Assembly (NCBI GenBank): GCA_001970855.1
Contig: LSSN01001466.1
Coordinates: forward strand, 1-15,080
Direction of reading: 5' to 3'
Source of the DNA: Smittium culicis
Taxonomy: Eukaryota; Kickxellomycota; Harpellomycetes; Harpellales; Legeriomycetaceae
Length of the DNA stretch: 15,080 nt
In this document: positions 1-10,864 of the stretch, piece after piece
Layout: each line of letters begins with the position of its first letter
Position numbering within the stretch: position 1 is the stretch's first letter
Position numbers and translations under genes: made by a program
The notes under the pieces: model-generated
Told to the model about the DNA's origin: nothing
Databases searched by the model: none
Seen by the model: the letters and a program-made list of their open reading frames with translations, nothing else

Positions 1-711
<711 letters not shown>

Positions 712-1533
712 ATGAACAGAATTATATCATTAAACAGCACCAGAAAGGTATAGATATTCACGCAAAACCACTTATTAAGTAGCTATAGTGTGATGTATGT
801 TTTCATATAAAATTCTTAATTGTTAGGCTTCCGCTTTTATTTCGCAAACTAGATGTTATGGTATTTTTTTTTTTTTTTTTGAAATTTTTATGTTTATCTC
901 CCTTTTCGATATACCACTTTATTGACATTATTTTTCGTCTTTTTTAGCGTCGCTAAATAAAGTTATTTTAATTGGAAATGTTGGTCAAGATCCAGAAATT
1001 AGTACATTTGGCGAGGACAAGAAGAAAGCTAAATTTTCTTTAGCCACAAGCTTCAAATTCAAAGACAAAGAGGGTTAGCAAAGCAAATTAAAGTCTTATT
1101 TTCGTTTTACAGTAAAAAACCTCCGAACTTACACTCTTTTATTAAATAGGAAATGTTTTGGAAAAAACCAGCTGGCATAACATTTCAGTTTATTTGAAGC
1201 TTGCCGAGAATGTAGAAAAATTGGTTAAGAAAGGGTAAGATATAATAATTTTTTATAATTCACAACGATCAAATTTATAAATATATTCTTTTCCTAGAGC
1301 TACTGTGCTTGTCGAGGGTAAAATTGATTACAATAATTACACGAACAAAACAGGGAATGAGGTTTACAGAACCGAAATTATTGCTGGTAATTACGATACA
1401 CTATTTTTTCTATATGAATAGAAAATTTAAATGACAAATCTTTTAATTTTTTTACTTTTCAGACAAATTTACCGTGTTCAAGTACCCTAAAAAAATCGAA
1501 GAGACAGAATCAGAAGATGGAAGCTCCGAATAA
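712..1533 (+). CDS. RIM1: Mitochondrial single-stranded DNA-binding protein (SSB/Rim1 family), six exons
   Basis: Spliced gene: exons 712-747, 827-860, 948-1073, 1150-1234, 1298-1386 and 1463-1533, joined by five introns (74-87 bp), all GT-AG. The phases agree across every junction and give 146 residues, close to yeast Rim1 and human SSBP1. Residues 1 to about 23 form a typical mitochondrial presequence (MNRIISLNSTRK, then Ser/Arg-rich, ending RCY before AS). The OB fold follows: LNKVILIGNVGQDPEI, then KAKFSLATS, then TSWHNISVYLKLAE, then KKGATVLVEGKI and YRTEIIADKF. These match the bacterial-type SSB order of strands, including the Trp-His of strand 3. The tail is short and acidic and lacks the bacterial DDDIPF tip, as is usual for mitochondrial SSBs. 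The protein coats single-stranded mtDNA during replication. The family call is firm; exon 1 and the tiny exon 2 rest on phase agreement and the presequence they create. Confidence 0.93.
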
Positions 1534-1645
1534 AGTTCTTACTAACACTGTAACAAATAAATACCTCGAATCCTTTCAAAATTTCGCCTCTTTTTACTAT
1601 TATGTTGCTTAAGTTTTACATAGCATAATTACATGTTGAAATATA

Positions 1646-2206
1646 TTAAATACTTAATTCTTCAGCGTCTTTGTGTATATTTGGTATTATACCAGACCCA
1701 AAAAAACGTTCTTTAAAATTTATTGAGTTTTTATGATGTTCTTTAGGTTTAATATTTGCAAGCTTTGAGTGTGTATCTAATTTATATTTCCGGCGAGGAA
1801 TTAAAGGCTTTACATTTAGGTTTATTCAAGTCTTCAGCATCTCTATATATAAAAACCTTTGCTAATTCGCGCGCATGGCTATTGGCTATTTAGCACTCAA
1901 ACAAATCTAGTGCCCTGTACATAATTATTTGATGACTATTCGTTGCTTGGTCTTGCCTCTAGAAATAATTCGCTGTAGAAAATAATATATTTCAACCAAT
2001 AAGGTTCTTTTGTGATCTGTTAGTTGAAAAAAATTTTTTTTTTGTTAGATCAAGTAAAAGTGAATTTAATTAAGGCTAGATTTTTTTTTCCGTAGCAATG
2101 GTCCAAAGCTTGTTAATGCTTTACAGTTTAATTCAATTTGCTTTTTAATTATATTTGCTCTGTTCTTAGTTTTTATGGGCTTAAAGTCAAAGCATTTACC
2201 ACATTT
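1646..2206 (-). CDS. Possible spliced gene of unknown function, start exon not found
   Basis: Three stop-free blocks on the minus strand join in phase through GT-AG introns: 2206-2125, 2016-1937 and 1807-1646 (TAA stop at 1646-1648). Introns are 2017-2124 (donor GTAAAG, acceptor CTAACAG) and 1808-1936 (donor GTCATC, acceptor TAAAG). The first block opens with a CxxC pair (KCGKCFDFKPIK). The middle reads YHKRTLLVEIYYFLQR. The last is basic (PLIPRRKYKLDTHSKL) and ends KDAEELSI. The product is lysine-rich and I recognise no family. No ATG exon joins cleanly: the only nearby candidate, MIPGANQSAKNKEG at about 2318, ends in the wrong phase. An alternative middle exon reading (ELFLEARPSNE, continuing HARELAK after a 58-bp intron) is also phase-consistent with the last block through a 49-bp intron. 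It could be a real gene, a pseudogene, or chance in AT-rich DNA. Confidence 0.3.
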
Positions 2207-2340
2207 CTAAGTATAATTTATGAACCCCAGATACTGCTGCTAACTCTCACAGTTAACCTACTATCTCTTTTATATTCGACTCAATCCTTCCTTGTTTTTT
2301 GCACTTTGATTAGCTCCTGGAATCATTGTCTAAAAATAGT

Positions 2341-2440
2341 ATATATCTATCACTCTTACTAGTCCCACTCTATTATTACCTATATTAGAAATAAAATTTA
2401 AATCTCCCCCCCATACATACTCTCCCAGCTATTATTAACT
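2341..2440 (+). promoter_or_regulatory. Presumed 5' leader/promoter of the Pol I subunit gene
   Basis: The last 100 bases before the ATG are pyrimidine-rich and include an eight-C run at 2406-2413, followed by cctc/ctccc-like stretches. No clear TATA box is visible. CT-rich leaders next to the start codon are common in fungal housekeeping genes; assigning this one is inference from position and composition. Confidence 0.3.
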
Positions 2441-5400
2441 ATGGACATCTCACTACCTATCAACTCCGAAATTAAAAGCTTGAAGCTCAACTTTTATCGA
2501 CCCGATGAAATTCGCAAGATTTCTGTAAAACATATCATCAACCCTGAAATGTTCGATATTCTTGGAAATCCTGTGCTTGGTGGCCTTTATGACCCTATTC
2601 TTGGCCCCTTTGATAAAAAAGATCTTTGCGCGAGTTGCTCTCTCAGCTACGAAGCTTGTCCAGGTCATTTTGGTCACATCGAGCTGCCTGTTCCTGTTAT
2701 TAACACTTTGATTTTTGATTATCTTTTTAAACTTCTAAATGGCACTTGCTTTTACTGCCTTCATTTGAAATTGTCTAAACAAGAAGTAAGTTTTATATTC
2801 TAATTCAATATTTCATAGCTCATTAATTTAATACACCTTTTTTCATGTATCAACCTTACTAATGTTAAAAATTCGTATATTTTCCGTAAATCTTAGGTTA
2901 TGAAAACTGTGTGCAGGCTCAAGCTTCTCAATGCTGGATTTTTAATCGAATCCTTAGAATTAGATAACTTCCATCAGCTCAAAGAAATTGTGCACGAAGA
3001 AACCGAAGAGAATTCTTCAAACCACAAAGATCTTGAAACTGTTGAATCTTACATTGCAAGAATGATCGAATTTACTCAAACCACTATAGACAGCAAACCC
3101 ATAGATAAAGACGGCCATAAAATTTCAATGATCAATCACGAAAGAAGAAATGTAATCAAGAACCTATACACAAGAATCACAAAAAAAAAATGCGAAAACT
3201 GCAAGGCTCCTTCTAGGACCCTGCGTAAGGACGGATTCCTAAAAATTTTCAAAAGAAATTTAAACCCAAAAGAAAAAATCTTAGTTCAAAAAGGAAATTA
3301 CGTTGAGCCTGATCTCTTTAAAACTAACAACAAAAAGAAAGGCGAAAAAGATCTCGATATTGTCCCTGAAGATGATACCAATCTTGACTCTGATTCTGAA
3401 GGTACCGCTAATGATTCTCCGTTAGATTCTGACTCTGAAATGGTAAAAGAAAAGATCTCGGCAAAAAATGTAGTATCATTGAATAAGGAAAAATGGGAAT
3501 ACTTGACCCCTATCCACTTAAAAAAAATCATGGCTACACTTAGTGTAAATGAATCTCAAATTCTCAGCCTTTTGTTCGGTTCTGATAATGACTTGAGAAA
3601 AAAAAGTTATATTACCGATTTCTTCTTCATTGATGTACTTCCAATCCCACCTTCAAAATTCCGCCCTGCTAATGTATTGAACGGCGAAATAATGGAAAAC
3701 CCTCAAAATCTTTTCTTAAGTACCATCCTAAACACATGTGTATCTTTACGTGAAGCTGTTAGAAAAAACGATATCGCATCTAAACAATATGGTGGAAATT
3801 ATTCTGAATTTGAGCAACTTGTTTTCTATATGATCCAACTGCAACAACAAGTTAACAATATGATTGATAGCACCAAAAATACCAGCAAAGCCCAAGGTGC
3901 CGCGGAAAACACACCTGGTATTCGTCAGCTCCTCGAAAAAAAAGAAGGTTTATTCAGAAAAAATATGATGGGAAAGCGTGTTAACTTTGCTGCCCGTTCT
4001 GTAATCTCTCCTGATCCCAATTTGGAACCAAGTGAAGTTGGTGTTCCACCTGTTTTTGCTAAAAAATTAACATTCCCTGAACCTGTCACATTCCATAACG
4101 TTGAAAACCTCCGCAGAGCTGTTATCAACGGTAATGATATTTGGCCTGGTGCCTCTTCTGTAATGCACGAAGATGGTTCCATTACAAATTTAGATAAGCT
4201 TGGATATGAATCAAGAGTTGCTCTTGCTAATCAACTACTAACCCCACAGACAGGAAGAGTTTCTGGCAGTCTCTTAGGAAACGTTTATGAAGCTGCTGAT
4301 TTGCACAGAAGTAAAAAAGTCCTCAGACACTTACGTAATGGCGACATGGTTATTTTAAATCGTCAGCCTACTTTGCACAAACCTTCTATGATGGCACACA
4401 AAGTTAGAGTTCTCCCTGGTGAACGCACTATTCGCATGCACTACGTCAACTGCAAAACCTACAACGCAGATTTTGATGGTGATGAAATGAACATGCATTT
4501 CCCTCAATCCGTTGCCGCCGTCTCCGAAGCAAATGAAATTGCTAAAACTGACTTCCAATACTTGGCTCCTACTAGTGGATCACCCCTTCGCGGTTTGATT
4601 CAAGATTCTGTAGATGCTGGTGTCATGCTTACAAGTCGTAATACCCTGCTTACTCGAGAACTATATTATCAACTTATGTATTGGGCTATCAAGCCTGAAA
4701 ATCAGCCACAGCTGCCACAAGGAAAACTCATCACTCTCCCACCAACCATTTTCAAACCTAAACCAATGTGGACCGGAAAACAAGCAATTTCTACATTGAT
4801 TGCAAACTTGACTTATGGTATGAGTCAGCCTAATATCCGCTCTAAAACCAAAGTCCAAGCCAAGTTCTGGGGAAAGGGTGGCCTCGAAGAAGGTGAAGTT
4901 TATATTCTCAACGGTGAGCTCTTGACCGGTATTGTTGACTCCAGTCAATTCGGTTCCTCAGAGTATGGTCTAGTTCACGCCATTTATGAATTGTACGGAG
5001 CAGGTACTGCTAGTAAATTGCTAGGTATGCTTAGTAGATTGTTTGTATGCTACTTACAACACGTCGGTTTCTCTTGCAGTATTGATGACTTGCGCCTAAC
5101 TAGTGACGGTGAGCATGACCGTAAAAACATTATTAAAAGTGGTGCAGATTTTGGTAAAGAGGTTGTTACTGCATTCACTGGATTGGAAGAGTTTTCTAAA
5201 AAATCAACTCCTGATGTCTTCCAACGTGAATACGTCAAACGTATGGAGGAAGTCATTAGAAGCAATGAAAAAATGGCACGCCTTGATGGTGCAATGAAAG
5301 GCAAAATGAATGGGTTAACTTCCAAAATTATTGACTCAGTTCTACCTAATAACTTGATTAAAACATTCCCAAACAACAGAATGATGTTAATGACCATTTC

Positions 5401-7798
5401 AGGTGCTAAAGGCTCACAGGTAAACTTTTCGCAAATTTCTTGTTGTTTAGGGCAACAAGAGCTGGAAGGTAGGCGTGTACCTTTGATGGTTTCAGGAAAA
5501 TCTCTCCCTTCATTCGCTCCTTTCGATAAATCTGCCAGGGCTGGTGGTTATATCTCACAGCGATTCTTGACCGGTATTAAACCACAGGAATTTTATTTCC
5601 ATTGTATGGCCGGTCGTGAAGGTCTTATTGATACCGCCGTTAAAACTGCAAACTCCGGTTATCTCCAAAGGTGTATCATTAAGCATTTAGAAGGATTAAC
5701 AGTCAACTATGATTATACTGTCAGAGCCCCTGATGGATGCATTCTTCAATTCTTATACGGAGAAGATGCCCTTGATGTCACCAAACAAAAGTATATAAAC
5801 AAGTTCTCGTTTGCGGCTGCTAACTATAAAGCTCTTCGAGATAGATTTAAACCTCATTTAGTTGCTGAATTTATTGATGAGGAGGCTGCAAGATCACACA
5901 ACAAGAAGGTCGCAAAAAAATCGCATAAATATGATCCAACTTTATCTTTCCTCTCTCCAAGTCGTTACTTGGGCTCAGTTTCTGAAAAATTCATTAACAG
6001 TTTGAATGAATACATCGCAGATAACAGCGACAATCTTATAGCTCAAACTTCCAAGGAATTAAAAAAGAAGGGCAAAAATTCTAAAAAAGGCAAAGAAGAC
6101 GAATCTGACTCTGCCAACTTGAAGGTTTCAAAAAGATCACCAGCAATGGCTACTTCTGCATGCACATCAGATACTTTCCGTAGTTTAGCTTACTTATACT
6201 ATATGAACTCTCTTGTTGACCCAGGAGAAGCTGTTGGTCTTTTGGCAGCACAGTCTGTTGGTGAACCTTCAACTCAAATGACTCTAAATACTTTCCACTT
6301 GGCAGGTTTCGGTGCTAAAAACGTAACTTTGGGTATTCCTAGATTGCGTGAAATTATTATGACCGCCTCCCCAAAACCTTCTACTCCTTCAATGACAATT
6401 ACTCTCGCACCCCACGTTTCTGCAAATCAAACTCTTTCTTTGTCTAAATACTTATCTCGTCTATCAATTAGTGACGTTATTGATGAAATTGAGGTTCGTG
6501 AGAAACTTACCTCCAAATCCCATTCATCTTCAAGCACTCGTTACCGTCTTTTCAAAATTACTCTTAAACTTTTCCCTCTATCTGAAATCTTGACTGAACA
6601 CAACGTCGATAGAAAAGCTATTGAAGATGCTATTGAATCCAAATTTGCTAGGAATATATCTGCCCAATTGTCAAAGATTTTGAAAAGAGGTACAAAAAAT
6701 TTAGACGGCGCTGATGATGAAGATATAGTTATCGGAGCTCCTATAAAGATAACTGATAAATCATTTGGAGGTAATGACGAAGACGACGATGAAGGTGCAT
6801 TAGAAAGCTACAATAAATCTGAAATTAAGAAAACGCAAAAAGATTTTGATGATGAGGGCGAGGATGGTGGTGCCGACGCTGAAAAATCAAAAAGCCGCAA
6901 ATCAGAAAATGCTTACTATGCTGATGATGAAAACCAAGATACTTCAGAATTAATGGATATCCAAAAAAGTTTAGATGATATGCTGGATTCTGATTCGGAA
7001 GAGCATAAAGAATCTGTACAAGAAGTTGAGCCTGAAATCTTGACTGCTGAAGATCGTAAATCTCGATTGATGAATTCCAATCCATTTATACATGATTACT
7101 CGTTTAATGACGGTGTTAACGCAAAAACTGGTATCGAATCTGGTGCTAGCTGTGTTATCACATATAGACTTCCATCAAAGACACAAAAGCTATTAATGAT
7201 TAATTATGCCCAAGACTCAGCTAAAAAGTCTGTAATCAGAGAAATCCCACGAGTAAACTTGTGTTATGTTGGGGAAGATTCATCTATTAAACTAGAAAAT
7301 GGGAAAAAAGTACCATGTAAAACTATTAATACCGAAGGTTCGAACCTAGTCGGTTTATGGGAAAGATTGGTACTCCCTATCGTTTCTAACAGCAAAACTG
7401 TGAGCAATGAAGACTTTGCAATCATTAATAAGATTTATACTAACGACATTTATGCAATTTTGAAGACATATGGTGTCGAAGCTGCTCGTGCAGCCATCCA
7501 GAACGAAATCTCGTCAGTGTTTGGAGTGTACCACATTGAAGTCGACCATCGCCATTTGGGTCTTTTAGCTGATTACATGACCTTTGATGGTGGATACAAG
7601 CCATTCAGTAGAATTGGTATTGAGAGTAACGTATCCCCATTAGCCAAAATGAGTTTTGAGACAACTACTCACTTTTTGAGAGAAGCCAGTGTTTATGCTG
7701 ATTATGACACACTAGAAAGTCCAAGTGCAAGAATCGTTGTTGGAAGACCTATCCAATCAGGAACTGGGTCATTCGACGTTATTTCTCAGCTCGTATAA
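2441..7798 (+). CDS. RPA190: DNA-directed RNA polymerase I largest subunit (A190/RPA1)
   Basis: Exon 1 is 2441-2785 and exon 2 is 2897-7798, with a 111-bp phase-0 intron (GTAAGT...TCTTAG); the product is 1748 residues. This is the catalytic largest subunit that makes pre-rRNA in the nucleolus. Visible in order: clamp zinc site C63/C66/C73/H76; second zinc site C103/C106 with C214/C217; the RNGDMVILNRQPTLHK region; the metal-A motif NADFDGDEMN with D640, D642 and D644; the trigger-loop region from about Q1234 (QSVGEPSTQMTLNTFHLAGF), followed by NVTLGIPRLREI, which is the Pol I form. Insertions: acidic SDSE-rich stretch (about 272-299), Lys-rich stretch (about 1167-1197) and a long acidic jaw insertion (about 1387-1494). 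The last is characteristic of Pol I. The C-terminus ends GTGSFDVISQLV with no heptad CTD, which excludes Pol II. Slightly longer than yeast A190 because of the insertions. SDSE motifs are plausible CK2 sites. Confidence 0.97.
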
Positions 7799-8663
7799 CA
7801 ATTCTCGAATATATACCAATATATATTTAAAATAGTCTACAAGGACCATTAAGTAGAATTTTTATTTTATTTTATTTTTCCACATTTACTTTTATTGCGC
7901 TTTTATTTTATTACACTTCTAAAAAATAATTAATTAAATCCAATCTTTATTTTATTTTGGTACTGCTTAATTTATATTTATTTGACTTAAATCTTTGTTT
8001 TTAATGTTTATTGGTCGTAAAATTTTGATTTTAGCCAAGTGCAATATTGGTAAGCTAGGTATATAATTGATACAAAATGTTTTTATTTTAACGTTAAAGC
8101 TAGTAGAATATTGATTATAAAACACGTAATATATTAAATACATGCTTGATAATAGGATAAGATTCTATTCATACACCACTGTATATAAATCTGCAATATT
8201 AACCCCCGATTTAGATTATTTAAGCATATATTATTTTTGTCTTGAGTTTAGATAATATTTTCGATTCTTAATACGATTTTATTAGTTAAGAACTAAACTA
8301 TCCTTCTATGATAATATACTCTATTTATTTATACTTAATTTATAAAAAATGGTTAAACTAGTATTTGCTAAAATGTTATTCCTCCTAAACTGTATGTAAT
8401 TATTATCTCTTATGCTCATAAAATGATATAGGTGGAACTTGTAGTGACAAATTAATTATAGAATCACTCGAAAAGTTTAATCTTTGATAAATTCATCTTT
8501 TAAATTCATGAATATTTTCGTAAATCCTTCCCACTAACATTTTATAATTATTTAGATACACAAAAACCAATATTAAAGCCGAAATTATTCCTTACTATAA
8601 GTGAAAATATAAACAAGCTAAAAATTTTATATAAATCAAAGAGTAATAAAGTTATAAAATAAA
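7799..8663. other. AT-rich intergenic DNA, 3' flank of the Pol I gene
   Basis: Starts with the presumed 3' untranslated region of the upstream gene, including T-rich tttta-type repeats at about 7860-7880. Beyond that I see only short, AT-driven open frames and no recognisable gene, RNA or repeat. A short coding-like stretch at about 8417-8486 was considered and not supported. Confidence 0.5.
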
Positions 8664-8927
8664 AACCTCGTACATTTAGTTGCTGGAGGCGGGTAAATGG
8701 GGGGAGTGTTGAAAATTATTACAATATATAATGTTTGTGTTTTTTATAGTATACATTTAAAAAATCAACACTGCACGTATTTAATAACTTTGATTTGAAA
8801 TGGCTGCTATACTTGGCGAAAAATAATTGCCTGTAGATTTTATTTTATGATGCGTTCTTTAATTTTAAATAACTATATACTAAATTGAAATTTATATTGG
8901 TTCTCAGGTTAACCTCGTACATTTAGT
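8664..8927. repeat. 230-bp segment flanked by a 17-bp direct repeat
   Basis: The 17-mer aacctcgtacatttagt occurs at 8664-8680 and again, without mismatch, at 8911-8927. The 230 bp between them starts tgctggaggcgggtaaatgg and ends ggttctcaggtt. There is no poly-A tail, no terminal inverted repeat and no reading frame. A repeat of this length and complexity in the same orientation resembles a target-site duplication made by target-primed reverse transcription, or the scar of a small duplication. The identity of the segment is unknown. Confidence 0.55.
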
Positions 8928-9057
8928 ATATAAAAAAATGAGTATGTTTTACAGTGCTTATTAGACCAAGTAATAAAGAATAAATATTTTAATTTAAAAG
9001 ATTTTGATAATATAAATATTAATATTATAGAGTGCTATAAGAACCCAAACATCATCA

Positions 9058-9139
9058 GTCACTTTGGCGGAGTGGTTAACGCGGTGGCCTGCTAAGCCAT
9101 TTCCCTTTGGGAGCGCAGGTTCGAATCCTGCAGGTGACG
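9058..9139 (+). tRNA. tRNA-Ser (anticodon GCT)
   Basis: An 82-nt class II tRNA with no intron. Acceptor stem GTCACTT pairs with AGGTGAC (one G-T pair). The anticodon stem GTGGC/GCCAT encloses loop CTGCTAA, with anticodon GCT at 9091-9093, so it reads AGC and AGU. The long variable arm has a CCC/GGG stem as serine tRNAs require. The T arm is GCAGG TTCGAAT CCTGC and the discriminator base is G, as for serine. Internal Pol III promoter: box A TGGCGGAGTGG (9065-9075) and box B GGTTCGAATCC (9118-9128). CCA is not encoded, which is normal for a nuclear gene. Confidence 0.98.
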
Positions 9140-9142
9140 ATA

Positions 9143-9149
9143 TTTTTTT
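9143..9149 (+). terminator. RNA polymerase III terminator of tRNA-Ser
   Basis: A run of seven T residues starts four bases after the discriminator base of the tRNA. Oligo-T directly downstream is the standard Pol III stop signal. Confidence 0.85.
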
Positions 9150-9434
9150 ATTGAAAAACATTATTTTCATAATAGTTGTGTATTAAATTATGAACAATCA
9201 TGTAAAGCGAGTAGATAATATGAATCAAGGGTATATCTTGTAGTACTTTGTGTAGTAGTAATTTTAATTGAAAATTAAACATAATATATTGGAGTATTTG
9301 TGAATTTTTTTGTATTTTTTAAATAAAAAAGCGTATAGTTACAATCAGATCTTTTTAAGAGGCTGAATATTTACATCAGTTGTCAGCAACCATTTTTATT
9401 TTTTAATTTATTTTACGATTGAGGCACACCTTAA

Positions 9435-9621
9435 CCCTTTCCCGAGCGGTAGATTATATTTTTACTACGAAATATAGCCAAATGCGGCTATGGAAATGGT
9501 TTAATTCCTAGACTTATATAATTATCGATTTATTAATTAGTAAAAGCAAATTATAAAATTTTTATCAACCATAAACGAATCATTGAATTCTTTAATTTAA
9601 AGAGCTTTGCACAGGAAAGGG
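9435..9621 (+). mobile_element. piggyBac-like miniature element, copy A
   Basis: A 187-bp non-coding element. The left end is CCCTTTCCCGAGCGGTAG and the right end is CACAGGAAAGGG, giving an imperfect inverted repeat of about 10 bp. It is flanked by TTAA (9431-9434) and ATAA (9622-9625). Inside are two blocks shared with the other copies: AAATATAGCCAA near the left and ATAAACGAATCATTGAATT plus TTTAATTTAAAGAG near the right. TTAA target sites with CCC-starting ends are the signature of the piggyBac superfamily; membership is inferred from the ends only, as no transposase is present. It lies downstream of gatC. Confidence 0.75.
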
Positions 9622-9625
9622 ATAA

Positions 9626-9940
9626 CTTAATTAATTTTTTTGTAGCACATTTGTAATTTTTCATGGAGCGCGAGTGAACCTATATTCATTTGGTAGCAGA
9701 TCACTGACGAAGATTTAATTTAGATTAATGTTTGATATTATAGTTATGAGATCATATAGTTAGAAAATATGAGATCAAGAATACAAATATTAAAGTTAAT
9801 ATGTTTTACAATATCAATGTATAAGCAAGCATCAAATCAATAGTATAGGGGTGTAGAATCAATGAGGTATTAGTGATAGGAAATTAAACTGAGAGTTAAG
9901 GATAATTAGCCAAGAGTACGGGGGGTATTGATATTTGTAT
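9626..9940. other. AT-rich spacer between element A and gatC
   Basis: About 315 bp that presumably include the 3' untranslated region and polyadenylation signals of gatC, which is read leftward. No further gene or repeat was seen. A G-rich stretch lies at 9920-9926, just beyond the gatC stop codon. Confidence 0.4.
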
Positions 9941-10534
9941 TTAATAAATAAAGTAGTTTCCATAAGGTCTGTTTTTAGGTAGTAATTTTTCAATATCGAC
10001 ATTATTCTTTGTTGATGCAGATAAAATGTTTGGAGTATCGGTATCAGGAGGAAGTAGGACGATCGGATGAGTTAAAGAGGTAAGAGGGGTAATATTTTTG
10101 GTTTCTACGGACTTCATATGGTCTATAAAATATAAAAGTTGATTAACAACTCTGGTTGTGGACTGGATGGAGTCAGGGTCCTGACGGAGCGCTGATTGTT
10201 TGATTAATTTTAGAATCTGTTCTTTATCCAAGCCTTCGAGGACAGAATCATCTTTAGGAACGAGTGTATTCACCGACCAGACAGGTTCCTTAGGCTTTAT
10301 ATGTTTGTTTTTTTTAAAAAAGGGAATATATTAAAAGTTTTTTTTACGCAAGGAAAGCGATTGGGAATGTTTAGGGCTATTAATAGAGGAGGGGGAGCAG
10401 AAGTATCTAGATAATAAAAGGAAGCAGTGAAAGAGTTTTGAACTTACAAAGGCAGACTGGAAAGATCTCTTCGACAAAAATCTAGAAAACAGGATCTTGT
10501 AGGTTTTTGATTTGGCTCTCGTAATAAAAATCAT
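9941..10534 (-). CDS. gatC: Mitochondrial glutamyl-tRNA(Gln) amidotransferase subunit C (GatC), two exons
   Basis: Exon 1 is 10534-10448 and exon 2 is 10294-9941, with a 153-bp phase-0 intron (10447-10295, donor GTAAGT, acceptor TATAAAG); the product is 146 residues. Exon 1 supplies MIFITRAKSKTYKILFSRFL and then SKRSFQSAF, an Arg/Lys/Ser-rich, acid-free mitochondrial presequence. Exon 2 begins PKEPVWSVNTLVPKDD, followed by the GatC helical region: EQILKLIKQSAL, then TTRVVNQLLYFIDHMKSVET, then ITPLTS, matching the bacterial 'L..I..Y...L..VDTEGVEPLT' pattern. GatC is the small scaffold of GatCAB, which amidates Glu-tRNA(Gln) to Gln-tRNA(Gln). Saccharomyces uses GatF instead; here a true GatC is present. 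The acceptor AAAG has no close pyrimidine tract, so the 3' splice site is the weakest part, but the other nearby AG sites put a stop in frame. Confidence 0.82.
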
Positions 10535-10676
10535 AATATTTATACAAATTTTAGCTATATAAATAGTGGGAATATGTAAAATTGCAATATTAGGTATTAT
10601 GAATGAATATGGTATACCAAGTATACTAAGTTTCATCGTTAAAAAAAAAATATAATTACAAGTTTCCAATAGTTAT

Positions 10677-10864
10677 CCCTTACCCAGGCGGTAGACTATT
10701 TTTGACCCGCCAAATATAGCCAACTGAATTCAATGAAAAACGAATAATTCCGAGGTCTGAAGAATTATTGGTAAAAAAAAAAAAACAGCAAATAAATAAT
10801 ATACTTATAAATCATAAACGAATCAATAAATTTAATTTTTTAAAGAGGGTTGGACGGGAAAGGG
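10677..10864 (+). mobile_element. piggyBac-like miniature element, copy B
   Basis: A 188-bp element with left end CCCTTACCCAGGCGGTAGAC and right end GGACGGGAAAGGG. It is flanked on both sides by TTAT (10673-10676 and 10865-10868), a clean 4-bp direct duplication though not the canonical TTAA. It shares the internal blocks CCAAATATAGCCAACTG and CATAAACGAATCAATAAATT with the other copies. It lies 142 bp upstream of the gatC start codon, so it sits in or next to that gene's promoter. Confidence 0.8.

Noticed and set aside
2138..2362. 74-codon open frame on the plus strand before the Pol I gene
   Set aside because: Hydrophobic, AT-driven frame without a recognisable domain; it overlaps better-structured blocks on the other strand and sits in the Pol I promoter region.
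3298..7085. Several antisense and alternative-frame open frames of 60-115 codons inside the Pol I gene
   Set aside because: They mirror the strongly conserved Pol I reading frame and encode no recognisable protein.
8417..8659. Two short coding-like blocks (GGTCSDKLIIESLEKF and TQKPILKPKLFLTISEN) that might be exons
   Set aside because: Each is only 20-35 codons, lysine/isoleucine-driven as expected from AT-rich DNA, and no consistent splice or start was found.
9941..10273. gatC as a single-exon gene starting at a GTG codon at 10273
   Set aside because: GTG initiation is not expected for a nuclear fungal gene; extending upstream gives PKEPVWS and splices in phase to an ATG exon with a mitochondrial presequence.
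10331..10669. 112-codon minus-strand open frame
   Set aside because: It overlaps gatC exon 1 and its intron in another frame, is dominated by Ile/Phe/Ser, and has no recognisable motif.
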